Positions 31,501-46,500 of a stretch of 64,000 nucleotides of DNA are shown here, in pieces. The stretch spans positions 601,501 to 665,500 of the forward strand of contig NC_033565.1 of NCBI RefSeq assembly GCF_001680005.1, given 5' to 3'. Below the pieces are notes generated by a model. The model saw nothing but the letters and a program-made list of their open reading frames with translations, made no database searches and was not told where the DNA came from. The translations under genes were made by a program, and so were the position numbers. The stretch's first letter is position 1; every line of letters starts with the position of its first letter. Source of the DNA: Plasmodium coatneyi (Eukaryota > Apicomplexa > Aconoidasida > Haemosporida > Plasmodiidae).

Positions 31501-34500
31501 GTGATGTTTTTAAAAATGTGCAGATTATCATAAACCTTTTTATTTATTTGACTTATTTTATTTTCGAAATAAATATACTTCAATTCTTCATAGGAAAAGA
31601 TATTTCCAATTAGACCGAACTTGTGATTCAGCACTTTTGTCGACGTAATCGTATCAGTGCTTGGCATATAAATGTGAAAAAACCCTTCCGTTGCGTATAA
31701 AAAATTGTACATGAAATTATTCCTACTTTGATAGTTATTTTCCTCGTTTTCATCAAAACTGCCTATATTGTTTGTGCTATTTCTGAACAAATTATCATAG
31801 ATGGTTTTTTTTCTTTGACGGTTGGGGCTATTACAACTGGTGATTTCTCCATTCCTTTCCTTGTTTTGAAATTCCTTCATCATTTCTTCGTAGAACAGTC
31901 GACTGTCTCTCACCACGTTGGACGCCCCTCTACTTCTGTATTGCCAGTAGTTCACGTTTTTGGCGTGCTCCTCCTTGATGTTGCACACACTTCCCCCATT
32001 GCTGCTGTTGTGGTTGCTGTGCAGGTTCTTGTCGTTATCGCCCGTTCGGTCATCATTTGCACGGTGGTTGGTAACATTCACGCCGCTGTTTTCTGCCGCG
32101 CTGCTTCCCTGGTCGCCCTTCTTCATTGCACTGTTAATATTACCCCCGTAGAATGCTTCGTTCCACTCGGGCAGCTTCACATCCTTAAAATCGTAGTAGC
32201 CCTTAATTTCATTCGCGTAGTCGTATATGAAATTCATCTTCTCTATTTGCAAACCATGGTAAAAGACCTTCATGTAAAACGCCTGTGTGCAAATGGGCAA
32301 GCACCAATAATGATGGGGAGGCACCAAAGCGAACATTTCTTGCTTCTTCAAAATTTTAGTAATATCATCATTCATTTCGTAGTTACTTTTGTGGAGCATT
32401 TTTTCCTCCACTTCATTTTCCTGCTTATTTTTACTAATGCTGAAAAATCTTTTTTTCTTCTTCATTCTAACAATGACCGTGATAGGGTTTGGAAGGTTGT
32501 TCTTTATCGTAACCATGGGTTCTATCACAACGGTGTAATTGTAAGAAGTGTCTTTAATATGCTGAGTTGGCACATCCTTAACTTTTACAAAGCAGTGAAA
32601 CATTAGCAAGCCTTGAAAAATTATCTCACATGGGGATATGTCTAACTTCTTCTGGTAAATATTATTGTTATTAAGGGCATATTTATTTAGTAGTTTGTAA
32701 AGGATATGAAATGGAACAGCTTCGATGTCTAAGTTCTCCTCTTCTTCTTTATTGCTTTTTCTTAAATTTTTCATGTTATATTTTTTTTCCTTCTTTCTGA
32801 GTATTTTAATGTATGGCAAACTACAATCGTACAACCAGAACAGCGGAATGGCTCTCTTGCTGAAGGGTAGTATGTTTATGTAGTCTCCATTTTTCGATCT
32901 TTCCTTTTTCTTGTTTTTTTCTACATGTGCTGTGAAATGTTTATTATTACGATGATGGTGAATGTGGTGGTCATGCTGGTCGTGCTGGTGGTGGTAATTT
33001 TTTAACTTCCCTTTGGTCTTCTTTTTATGTTTTTCATTTTTTGTTCCTCCATCCAAGGTTTCCCACTCGGAGTAGTTCCCGCTCGATTTTCTGTTTTTCC
33101 CTAGCTTCCACTTGAAATTTACACGCGAAAAATATTTCGTCTTACCTTCTTTGTATATTCTGAAATACAGCCCCGAGTTGTTCTCTATTTGTATGCACGT
33201 ACCAATGGAGAGGCACCACTTGTTTCTTATGATTTCCGGCTCGACTAGCAAATTATGTTTGACCTGCAAAAATGGAAAAAATGACAACCATGTTGTAAAC
33301 ACGCGGAATGAATTACCACGTTGGGGGGATGATGAAAAGACACCGCGCATCAGCATCATTAGTAAGAGGAAAGATACCCACGTGATGTCTCCCCCCTCGT
33401 TGCGCCAAACAGCAGCAACTTTCAGCTTGCACGGAGGGTACAATTTTGATGGCTCTTTTGGGAAGTATCCCTGGGGAGCACATTCGGCCATTCTAACTCT
33501 CCACTTACATTTGGAACCTTATACGCGCGAGAGTACAAATCGTCCGTGTATAGCACGCCTATATAAATCCAGGAGGGCTTCTTCTTTATTATATTGATAA
33601 TTTTGTTGTCATTGTCGTGGTTCTTGTATAGGAAGGGCATCCGGTAGGTGAACTGATGCAGGATGTCATACACGCTCTGTGTGTTGTCATAGAGGAGGTG
33701 CTTCTCATGCTTGGCCACTGAGTTGTGTAGGTTCCTTTTTTTAAAACCAATTTTGCAAATGTCCCTGAAAATGCTATTTAGATCATGCTCATTGGTGATC
33801 ATGAAATCTTCGGAGTTCCTATTCGTATCGTAAATTTCAGAGTTCATTTTCTTTTTCTCCTTTTTCTTGTTAATGCAAAAATAGAGACACTCGCACGGAA
33901 ACTGGTGGTATTCGTTCTTGTCTATAATGTTCAGCTTCCACGTGTAGTTGTTATTCTTCGTCCTCGTTTTGTAAAAAATGATAATCTCCGAGTGGAGGTC
34001 ATTGTAAATCTCAATGTTGGAGTTCTTCACGTCATTAAAGTCTTTCTTAAAATTTAAATTTGCATACAAATACTTGTACAGGTAGAGGAACGAAGTGGTG
34101 ATGTTCAGGTTGATGCTTGTGGTGTAAAAGTGGACATGCAAAATAGGAAAATATTTAAACTTCTCATTTATCAGAAAGTTAAAGGTTATGGGGTTGATTA
34201 TATTGTCCTGAATGTTGTACATATTGTCATACGTTTTTAAGCATACCTTAAACGTCAGGTGCATTTTAATACAGTTTTTTTTTTTTTTTTTTCTTCTCCT
34301 TTTTATCTCCCCATTGGATGTTGTACAGTTTGTCCTGAATGGCGGATTCTTCAGCGGACACTTCGTACCATAGACTGTCCATATACAAATTACTGTTCAC
34401 TCTTTTCTTCATTTCGCTCTTTTCAGTAATAGCGTAGATATCTTCAAATTTAATTTTCTCCACCTTGTCGTTCAGGTAAAAGCCGACATGCTCATTCGTT

Positions 34501-37500
34501 TTGTGAAAAAAAAAATGATACTGATATAGACAGGTAAACATGTAGTAATTCAAATCGTACAGATTTAGCGTTAATATATTTTCCTTGTTTAGCTGGTGTA
34601 TTTTAAGGCACACATTGTTTACTCGAATTTTTATCTTTATCTTAATTCCCTTTTTGTGAAACATGTACGATTTGTTTTTCCTTATTTCTATTTTTTTGCC
34701 TTCCTTTTGGCTGAGCGCATTGAACTTGGTCAGTATGTTCTCTTCCATTCCGCCGTCCATCCTGTATATGTCGTTCATTTGGTTCCCTACGTGTGTATGT
34801 TTCGTTTCCTCACTTTTGCCCATTTGGTAAAAGGAGCTGCTATGACGCTCCAGCAGACCATCCTCCTCCGAGAGGGACGAAAGGCGCTGCTTCCGTTTGA
34901 ACATTGTCTTCAAATTTTCCTTCTTCCTATTTGTCATGGGAACGCATTTTTTATGTCTGTACATGTACGGCCGGTAGAGGTAAAGAAGGGAAGAAATAAT
35001 AAAACAGGACAAATTCTTTTTGGTCACTTCGTTCTCTTTTAGCATTTCCTCCTTTTTAATATTCTCGTTTATCTCCTTATGTAGGGCAAAATCCTCATTC
35101 ATGATTGGGTTATTTCCACTATTGGGTAGCATGGAGATGCCCTTCTCATGAGGGGACATGCCACTGTTATTGTAACTGACCCCGTGTGTAATCTCTCTAC
35201 TCATCCTTTCACGAACATTACACGCATCCACATTTCCAATCTTGTTGGTGAAGTAGGTAAAATACTTGTAGTCAAAATATTTCTGTATACTACACAGATA
35301 TTCTGCAAATTTATTATATTTCGAAAAAACGAACAAGTAGTAAAACAAGTTGGTGACATATTTATTGCTATATGAGTAGAGACAATTGAGCAGTTTTACG
35401 AAGACAAGTCCATGGCATATGATGTTTTTCTCGTCGTTAATATTTCTAATTATGGAAAATAGCTGACTGTACAGGTGGTAGAGATTCTCCCGGTATTGTT
35501 CTATCTTCACATAGGTTTCTTTCAACGTATGAATAATTTCACTATACTTGGCGTTTCTCCCATCCAGGTCGATAAAAGTCTGCATTTTTCCATAATAATG
35601 GACCATTTTTTTGTATATATTAAAATTTTGAATGAGGAAATATTTACGAACTGTGTACATCGTTGTGATATCATTGTTGATGTAATTTTCATCTTCCTCC
35701 ATGTCGCGAACGTGTAACGTCTTTTCCCTAATCAGGTTATACACGTCTCCTTCCTGCTCGTCCTTTTTTTGCTCATTTTTTTCGTTCCTCTCCTCGTCAG
35801 TCTCGTCAATTATTTCGTTCATGTTATTGAAGGAGATACATTTATTTCTTCCCTGTGACTTATCTTTTATTAATACGCCTTCCCTTTTTTTGGACAATAT
35901 GCCAAATTTGTTACTACCATTTGGTGAGGCAGCCTCTGAGGGGTGTCCGTCCATTCGGTCATTCCTGTGATTGGTTGTCCCATTAGGGAGTGTGTCATAT
36001 GGGTCTTCCTTTCCACGTGGGCTCTTAAGACTGATAGGAGGGTACTCATCAGAAGAGTCAGTGAATTCTTTGGAATATTTTACTCCATACAAACTGCTGT
36101 CAGCTGAGTTCATCCGTTTCGTTACCTTGAATTTGTTGTGTAGTGTACTTTTGTCCGTAACCTTGAGCCTGTTCATGCTATTTAGGTACACCCCATTTAT
36201 CTTCAACTTTTCGTTTGATTTTTCGGTACACGTTTTGTCCTTGTGCAGAAATGGAAGAACATAAATATTCTTCACAAAGGAAAGATAATTTCTGTAAAAC
36301 CCTGCGTAGTATATATTGTAGTTAAAATTGGCGTGCAGTTTATAGAGCTCTTTTATATTGTCTATGGTTAAGTTTATGAGCAGTTCATGGCAACTCACAT
36401 TAAAGGATCTCTTCCCGCTTAGTGAATTTGCAAACAAATACACACTATTGATGCTCAGCAGCCAGTCGTTCTCGTCCTTAATGTTTGGCATAAATATATT
36501 ATTGTTATGATTTAAAAAAATGTTAAACTTGTCTTTGTAAATAATTCTGTTCTTATTCATGAGTATAAACAGGTTACTGCGTCTCACATGTGTCTTCTTC
36601 TCCTGGTTTTGCTTTCGCGATCGGTTGCCATAAAATTCGGAGCTGTTCCATTTGGACATGTCCCCTTCAAAGTTGTGACGCTTTTTTTTCGCATGTTCAG
36701 ACAACTCCGCTTCGTGCGTAGAGCTGAACGTTATGCTTTTCTTTGCCGGATTGAATGGCTCGTTTTCTCCCTCGCTAGATAGATCATCTGTTATGCCTCC
36801 ACTGCTTAGGTATCTGTCTGATTGCTTTTCCACACTGCTTGTTCCAACATTAGGCACTTCTTCTCCACTGAAGGTATCCCCCCTAGGGGAGAGATCACCC
36901 TGCACATGGTGATGATTGTTGCTCCTATGGCTCTTCCTCTTCCCACTTCTTATCATCCGCCTGGCTACCTTCACATCCCTCATCTCATTATAGTATATAT
37001 TATAAAAGTTGGTATTATCATAAAAGGCATATTCCATTTCGTTGTTGGAAACTTTATCCTTCCGATTGGGGAGTTTTTTCACGTACGCATAATTCCTCTC
37101 CCTGTTAAAGGCATCATGTAGATGATTTAAGTCGAAAATTCCCGAGGCATAGACAGATGCCCTGAAGTTATTGTCGCTCCTGTACAACTTCAGCTGGTCA
37201 TAAATGTCACTAAAGCTGAAGCACTTCCCTAACATTATGTTTAGGTTATTCACTTCTATCTTAAACTTTGAGTAGTCCAATTTTTGCTGCTCCTTGTAAT
37301 ATGTGTCTACACTAAAAATGATGGAAAGACATATATTCCTATTATTCTCTCTTATGTTTTTCCTTTTCTGTTTTTTCTTCTCCCACTTGTGGTACTCATT
37401 CCATTTTTTTATTTTTTGTTTTGCCATGGCTTTATAGAGGTCCTTCTCCCCAACATATCTATCAGCATGTATGTACATGTTGCTATTTGATTCGCCTAAA

Positions 37501-40500
37501 ATGAGTGACATCGCTTTGTCTTTACGGTAGGTGTAGTCACTGAGGGAGGAAGACTCAACCTCAATTTGCGAATCGGCTGTATTCCCCTGGTTTAATCTCA
37601 CAATATTTTTTCCCACCTCCCTTCCTTTAACATTATTCTTTTTCCCTCTAATGATCGTTCTGGCATTTTCGCTAAAATCTTCTAAATCATTTTTGGAGGC
37701 CCTCCTTCTGGCAAGGTAAAAAATCTGCTTGTTGATTTTCTTATTCATAAATGTGTTGAAATAATTTTTTGATTTTTCCAGAATGTTAAGGATGTTTACG
37801 TTACTGCCAGAGTTGGTGGAGCTAACAGATTTGATGCTCAAGTTTTGGGCTTCTTCCACTTCCTCATATAGGTTATCTTCCCCACAGCTGTTCGATTCAT
37901 TTATCATGTTTCTACTCAATCGTCTTTTACCTCTCATTTGTCTTTCCCCCCTTGGCGATTTATGATTGTCCAGAGAGGAGGACGCCAAAAAGTTTTTCTT
38001 TTTTTTTTTTTTCAAAAATGAGCTGACCCGTACATTTTTCTTCTTCTCATTGTCCACATTGAACAGATCTTCTTGGATAACCCACGTTTCGAACAAGGTC
38101 ACCTTCATCCTTAACGAAATGGATTTATTTCGAAAAAAGTGTACATTGTGGAGCGAAGTTAGGTGCTTTTTTGACGCACTGACGTCGGATTTGTCCCTTA
38201 ATTCATGCAGCACTGTTTTATAGTCCGTGTAGAATAACTCGTTCGACGTGTTTGACATGCTGTCTCTTTTTTTTTCATCCCTGAGATTCTTATTCCCCAA
38301 CCCTTGGGAGGATAACTTTCGGGTAAAAAATTTTCTTATGGTAGTTTTTAATTTTGTAGAAAAGCCCTTAACTTCGTGGGCACCCTCCTTGCTATCTTCC
38401 TTCTTCTTGTACTCCTCTGCTTCGTCATTGTTTATCTTATCATAAATAACTGATCCGGATTTTACGACTGTTTTTTGATTTGTCATGCTGCCTAAGCTGC
38501 TACCTGGAATGATCCCTTCATGTTCGTTTCTTATAGGATCAGTGTTAGTATTATCCTGCGTGTTGTACTTTTCCATCTTAAGGTGCTTTACAGGGAACGG
38601 TTCCTTTTTCCCTTTTTTTTCCTTCTCCCCAGGACGATAGGAATGTTCCTTCCAGGAAAGAGGTGAGCTTACATTGGGTTCATATAAAGGGTTGACCTTC
38701 TTGTGTGCATTGTGTCCCCCCTCCTGCTTATTATACCTGATGTATTTTTTCAGCTTCCTCTTTCTTTTCTTTTTCTTTTCCATTATTTTGGAGGTAGAAA
38801 CTTTGAGTTGTTCCCTCTGCATATATTTTTTCCCCACATGCATGAACTTCTTTTTCGTTCTTATATTTTCGCAAATCTTGTTAACCTTCACCAGTGGGCG
38901 GTGTTTAATGCGTCTGATAGGATAAACGTAGTTGGGTCTGAGATTGAATACATCCTCGGTGGACACAAAATTCAGGACGGTTCTGTACTTGGTGTAGAAA
39001 TATAGGAAGAAGAGCAAGTTGTTACTTACAAACGCTAGGAAGTAGTAATTCTTGTCATGTAATTCTTTCAGAGAGTTATGCGCCTTCGTTTGGTATTCGA
39101 ATTTGTTCATAATTAGGTACTTATAATTTATTTTATTTTTGTGGGAAATCATTTTTTCCATCAGTATATTTATATTGCTAATATCCGAGGCGTGTTCGCT
39201 TCCGTTTTGTCGTCTCTTGTGGGTTGCGTTTGCCTTTCCACTTGGATTCGCTTTTTCCAAGCGGTCCAGGCTGTTCACACTGTTGTTATCGCTTCGGTTT
39301 GGGTCTTCACAGCTGTTGGACTGCTCAATGGGGGATCTCTCCAAATCCACCATGTTGTTCCCACTTGCGAACGATGCATTCCTATTGTTGTTGTTGCTGT
39401 TGTTGCAAGAAGAGATGCTCATGAGGCTGCCATTTTGCGGCTTTCCTCTTTTACAAGTACCGATGTAGTTTTTCAGCAGGTTGTTATATAGGAGGAGTCC
39501 CTTCTGAAAATTGTCCACATTCATGCAAGAAGACAGGTAAGAAACTGCAAAAAAGGATACCTCTGGGTAGATAGTATACACATAAAGGAATGAAAAAATG
39601 CTGATGGACAGTTCGGTGAAGTAGTTCACTAAATCCATGATTGTCTGGTTGTGCAAAGTAAGTCTTGTATTTTTCACGTCCAAAATAAAGTCGATATTGT
39701 TTATGCCCTCATTTGCTATTATATAGAGCTGATTATTATATATTTCCTGGTTCAGTTTTTTCAACACAATTTTTCTTCTCAAGTTTCCCTTGAGTAAATC
39801 TTTATTCAAGTGTAGGTGATTAAACGTACGCATTATTTTGTTGCATAGCTGGAGATATTTCCTCTCTGCATTATTGCCAAGGAATAACCTAAACTGAGAA
39901 ATGTTGTTACATATCTTTATTTGGTTATAGTCGTATATAATAAATTTGTTCAAATATAGGTAAAATTTAAAGCCTTTTTTAAACTGCGGTAAATAGAAAA
40001 TCAGATTTTCTACACTAACGGACCACTTATTATTCTCAACGATGTTGTCTAGGATTAGTTTTTTCTTTTTCTGTTTGGACGTCATATTGTTATATATCTT
40101 CCTAATATAGTTATAAAACTTATTTTTCACTTTTTTCTTCTTTATTCTTCGTTCATATTGTGCATGTTTATCTGTTTCGTGTCCACTGTGAGTCCAAAAA
40201 TTGTGGAAACTCATGGACTTTCCATTCTCGTCATTAAACATGTCCACTTGCTTTCTTAGCGAGGTGGAATGCTTTGTGTATATACTGTCTGAGAAGCTGT
40301 TGCTCTCTCTCCTGTGTCTTCTTCTTAATTGTAAAGCGGCCTCTTTTAGTTTTCTCCTCTTCGATAGACGAAATGGTTCACAGGTCGATCTGTGCCTTCT
40401 GCCTTTCTCCACTTCGTAACCCATTTGTGGGACTGCCCTTTCGACGTTTGAGTCGTACGACAGGAGGGAGTTAATCGACGTGGACTGGGAAGAAGTCGCC

Positions 40501-43500
40501 GCTGACAACGGAACAGATGTAGGTTCGGAGGACGACCAGGACGACGCAGTTGGAGGAGTGGGTATAAACGAAGTACCCCCTTCTGCCGAATCATTACTCA
40601 CGAACCACCCGAAGTTATGCAGCTTACTGTTGCTCCTTCTGAACTGTTTGTACATATTAAGGTGGTTATTCCTCTCAGGTCTAGAACTCCTCCCTTTTCC
40701 TTTTCTATGTTTTTTCCTTTTTCTCTTTGTGGTATCTTCCGTTTCATCAAGACCCATTTCATCAAGCATCTTGATTATGTCCTGCTTCCCCTCCTTCATT
40801 ATGTTCTTCACTTTTTTTATCCTAAGACTTGAAAACTTCATTCTGTAGTTGTACACAATCACGCTCAGCACGTCCTTCACATTTTCTTTCTTAACAAAAT
40901 TGTTCAAAATAACTGTTGTATACAGCTGTATAGAAATTCTCTTAACTTTACTAGCATTAATAGAAACGATGTAGAAAGAGTTGTCATTATAATAATTTGT
41001 AAGTCTATTAAAAATGAGATTATTAATAGTGCTCGAAAAATGCTTGTTTTCCATCGATTCAAGATTTGAAAAGTCGTTGGAGTGATTCCCCTTTTTTCTC
41101 CTAATTCGTTCATACTTTTCCTTCGACATGTACACATACTGGTTATTGTAAAATGGGTGCACATGATCTACGAGCAAATATTTACTATCATAAATATAGG
41201 AGCAGTCAAGCACATTAACGTCTACGTTTTTTATGTCCACATTAATTATGACCTTATTATTTTTCAGTTTTTCACTAATTTTGTTCGTAAGGTTGTTGAG
41301 GGAATTCATCAGGCGGAACAGTTTTAGCGTCTTTGGTGGGCCGAAGGAGAACAGCTCCTCCGGTGTTTTCCCCTCCTCCTCATCGTAGATGCTACAACAT
41401 TTGGTGGGACCTCCCCCTTGGAGATTATTCTCATTATGTCTTCTCTCCAGAGGAACGTTCTTTACCCTTCCCGGTATTTCCTCACCCTCCGACGAACTCG
41501 CCCTCAATTCGGTTCTTCCACTCTCCAAATGCTCACTCCACCCAATTGTCTGCCTGTAGTACTGTTTCATTTCCTTATATTTATGAATAAAATAATCCTT
41601 CGTTTCTTTAATATCGTATGCTATTAAATTTTTGTTTAAATTATTCACTAGGTAAAAGTTGTACGTCGAAATGAAGTATGGATCCAGGTTAATGCTGGAA
41701 GCGTGCATGTGAATGTAAAAATTGAAGCATTGTTTCGTCCTCTTACTCTTACTCTTATTCCCATGTTTTTTCACGCTTCTCTTTGAATGTCTATTCGTAT
41801 TGTCCTTCCCTTTATCGTAACATTCTACCTGCTTTAGTGAGACATACAGGTGGTTCTCCTTCCAAGAGCTGTATTTTAAAAAGTCTCTCTTATATATTAA
41901 GTAATTATTGAAGCTGTTAAAATTGTTGTCACCAGGAAGGGTGCACTTCCCTAGTGGGTCTGTTATCATCTCATCATTTTCGAACAAATCACTTGCGTCG
42001 TCATAATAAAATGCTTTTCCTTCTTCCGCTACAGATGCGTCTGTTACGTCATTCAGGGGATGAGTAAAATTGGTAGTTCCATTGGTCTTTCTCTTTTTTT
42101 GTAATGTTCCCTCATAATTAAGAAGCTGGTACTTGTTCACGTTGAAGGTTTTATCATTCCCCCCAAACATGTGTGCTTTCTTTTTCTTTTTCCCTTTCCC
42201 TCTGTTCGTATGATTATCAGTGCTGCGCGCTTTGGCCTTTTTCGTGTCGCTCTTGTGCCTGTCCGCACCATTGGTATTTAATTGTAGAAGTTTTTCGTCC
42301 ATTTCGTGCACCCCTGAAGATCTTTCCTTCAGGGTGTTCCTATCTAAGTGTTGGTTCTTGATCCCGTTTCTGCTTCTTTTATAAAGATCACCCCCACCGT
42401 TGATATGGGATACCCCTCCCTTTTCGCACAACCTGGGTAGATAATGCACACTTTCGTAATATTTGGTAAGTAACAAAAACTTGTAAACATTTCTGTAGGA
42501 CGCTGAAATGTGCTTGTAAAATATGGGCACATAGCAACACACAATATTATCAGCGGTGCAGTCGGGTCTACCTCTACCATTCAGGCACATAAATCTAGAA
42601 ACACTCGAGTGGATCTTGTTGATATTGCACAAATGGTGGACATTAAATTTGTTAAACCATTCCAAACTATATACCTGATTAATATATTCTAAAAATTTTA
42701 AATCCTTTTCCAGAACATAGTTGTTTCTTGTTAGTTTGTCATAATTGGTGGTCTTAAAATTGGCATACGTCTCGAAGCTGCTTTGTACAAAGGAGGGATT
42801 GCAAAACTCGTTTGCGTTCCTATTGCCTTGAAAAGAATGTACACCGTTAGCGTGCTTATAATTATACACCAGCGGTTGTAAGTATTTTTGCTTGCCTCGT
42901 TTAAATCGTCTCAAATAAATGCAGCTGAATAGGTTTATGTTATACACAGATAAGTTGCATCTCGAGAGTTTCCACATGGCTGTTTTTTTTTTATCTCCTT
43001 CTAATTGTTGGAATTTTTTTTTCTCCTTTTGGCTTCTTTTGTTGAATTCGTCTTGCTCATTATTCATGGGGACACTTTCAAGGGAGTTCCTACATTTGGA
43101 ATGGTCGCCTGCCATTCTGTTCATTCCCTTTGTGGAATTTCCCATGAACTGTTCATCCCCAACGTGGTAGAAACTTCCCTGTTGGGAAATGCTCACAAAG
43201 TTGTCACTGCTGTGGTGGGCAAATTTTAATCGGTCCTCCATCTGATGCTTCCCGTCTTTTCCTTCCTCCTCAGAGATGCACTCACTTTTTTGTGTATTCA
43301 CGCTACCCAAGTCGTAGGATGCATTATTTTTACCACCTTCTGTGCGCACAACTTCCAACGTGTTGCTATTCCATCGTCCGGCCTTCTTGTGCAAAAAAGC
43401 GGGGGTCTTGAAGCTGAATAGACTCAGAGATCGCCTGGTAGTGTTGTCCTTCTTCAGTATAGACTTCGAGCTGCTGTTATTTTTTCCCATAAAATTAACA

Positions 43501-46500
43501 ACCGAATTTAGGTGCTTGAGCAGGTTCTTTCTGCGCGACACGCTGTTAGTGATGCTGCCACTGTTGGCACTACTGCCCCGAAAAGCGCTAGTCGGTTCAC
43601 CTTCCCCAGTTTGCGCCAGGTCAGGTTTCTTATAATTAAACAGAAACCTCATGTAGGACTTCTGTTTGCTCATCTTTCTCTCACTAGATATGGATTCCGC
43701 TTGGTTCATCCCACCAGTGAGGTTCAAGGAGTTATTCCTCTCTGCGTCATGCTTCTCCCTGTTATCATGGTCGGTGCATTCGCTGGTCCCTTCGGGGGAC
43801 GGATCATTCCCACTCCTTATAATCCCCTTTTTCACCGTTAGATCGTACAACAAATCGGAGTTGTTCTCATTGTTCCTACTTTGGGATATCCGCTTGTTTA
43901 TGGACAAGCTGCTGTTCATATGCCTTGCTATTATGCAGCTGTCCGTGAGGGAGTTTTCCCCGTTAGAGCTAGTGCACTCCGGTTTGTCACTCACCCTGTC
44001 GTAATATTTCATAGCCAAATTGTCGCAGCTGCTGTGTGAACTTCTATGTGCGTTTCCACTCGTATTCCACTTCTCTGCAGCACGAGTTTCTTCCTGGCCG
44101 AAATAGGATTGTTCTTCGGGCAAATAATTCAACATTGCCTTGTCATACATTTGTGGGGTATTTTTTCTCTGTAAATGTTTACTTTTATTTATTTTTTTTT
44201 TTTCTTCCTCCTCACATTTGCATAAAAAGTGAGCACTCACTTTGACATCCACGATAGTTAAATGCGAAATGACGTAGTTGCAATTCTTCATAAGGATAAT
44301 ATAGAGAAAGGGAAAAAACGCACTGATGGACTTTTTCTTGTTTTGTGTGCATTTATACTCCAGTTTAAATAAAAAATTTAAATTAAAATTGTAGAGATCT
44401 TTGTTCATAATTCCAATATGGTCCAAATTTTCTCCTTCCTTCTTCTTCTCCTGTTTGCTGTAGTTGGAGCAGCTATCAATAAAGTTCATGTAGTCATTCA
44501 TGTAGGCGTCCACCTTGTGGTTCTTCTTGTAGACATACTTGAATCGGTGGTAGTTAATAAGATAGCATATGTTAACATTTTCGGAACATACGAACAGGTT
44601 AATTCCAGCACTATTTTGAGATTTTTCTTCTTCAATATTGTGTGTGTTCCTCCTAGAGGACGGCACTTCCCCCTGGTGCTGAGCCACTGCATGGCAAACT
44701 TTTTTGTTCCTCCTGAGGATATTTTCGGTAACGTTCTGCCCTTCTCTGGTGCTGCGTCTTCGTTTGGAATTGTGCCTAGCGAATATGTTCTTCGGTACTG
44801 TATTAATTCTAGTTCTATTATTATCCACATTGATAACTTTTTGGCTCACTTCCTCCTTCGGACTGTCACCCCCCACCTCCAAATTTTCGTCCTTCGAATT
44901 TATTACACTCGGAGGAGTGTCACAATTATTCGCTAACTGGTCATGATAGGCATTGTTGGAAGTTTGGTCGTTTGGCAACACCTCAGACTGTGCAACGAAC
45001 GTGTTATCTTCATTTATGAAACCCCCTTCGTGCCTCCCTTTGCTGAGATCACATTCTGAGGGGTCATCCTTCGCAAAGGAGATGCCTGTACAAATGACAT
45101 CTCGCTTCATGTCTGATTTTAAAAAACTGAGATTTTTCTTTCTCCACTTTTGGGCCTTAACATTATCATCTTGGTTAATATTATCGTGCGGGTTAACATT
45201 TTCGTTCGAGTTAACATTGGGAGCGAGCCCGTGAAGGTTGCCACTCGTGTCGTTGAACCTTCTCTTCGATGCGAATCTTCCACAAGTGTCATCCACGGTA
45301 ATTTTTCTTTTCGCCTTCCCCGAATTGGTCACCTTTTGGCGGTAGTACAGATCATTGTAGAGACCTCTACTCACAGCATTGCTCCCATTTTCGCTTACCA
45401 CTCCCCTTGTGACATCACACAGGGGATTATCTTCACATTGTTCATTCTGATGAAACGCGTTCCTTTGGATATTCCTTTGTGTCCCATTTTCATTCTCGGA
45501 AAAATCGTAATAAAAAGTGTTATTGGTTAAATTGATGGTATCCTCATTTAGCTCATCCGTGTGTTTCCTTTTTTGATCATAGATGTTATAGCTAATGTCA
45601 TTGTCTGTATACGTTTCGTCTATAAAACTGTCGTTGCTGGAGGTACGCAGCGTGTCCACCACTTCGTGACTGCTTACCCATTTCTCGAGGGATACAACAA
45701 CCAATTCGTCTCTCCTTTCTTTTTTCCCCCTGACAGGGCCATGTTTCACATGGTTTGACTGGCTGCCTTTATTCCGCAAGACGGTCCCATATCTGCATAG
45801 GAGAATGCTGACCTTTTCCTTCTCTTGGATGTACGTTAAAAAGTAATTTATCACAACACTGTTTAGCAAAACGAATAAGGTGGAGCTGTAGAAAAGGTTG
45901 AAATTGCTGAGAGACAGTTTTACAGTTTTTCTATTCGTCTGTTTATTTATGTGTAGGTCTAAATGGAGCTGCGGCTTTGGACTCTTCACCTTCCTATCGT
46001 AGTCGATAAAAAGCTTAAACTTTTTTCTCTCCAAAATGCATAAATACTGATTAAAGAGGTCGCTGTTTTTTTTTTTTTTGAGATTCGACTTGGAAACACT
46101 CAATATGTTACTTATCCAGTCGGTTAAGATGACATATTTTTTACACGTGTTGTTTCGCACGTTGGAAATTTTATCCTCATCAAAAATGTTGGTCGCTTTT
46201 TCGTTGCTCTCCTTGGGAAGGCTGCCCCCTTTAGGCTTCCTGGAAATGGTCAGAATGTAGAAAAAGTACAGCGTGTTCATTTTCAAAGATATATTTAGAG
46301 AGCTAGCCATACGAGTCAACTCGCTCATAAAGTCATTGCACACAATTTTGAATATGCCTTCATTTTTGTTACTAATGGCAACGTTTGTTTTGCTTATTAG
46401 GAAGAAGAAAAGGGATGTCTTCTTCTGGGGGGTGTCTTTCTCTTCCACTTCTTTCCCATTCAGGTAGTCTAATTGTGATAATTCCACACTGGATATACTA

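Noticed and set aside
31728..32606. Plus-strand ORF of 292 codons opposite the giant gene
   Set aside because: Antisense to a supported VPS13-like exon; hydrophobic composition is explained by Asn/Lys-rich codons on the coding strand.
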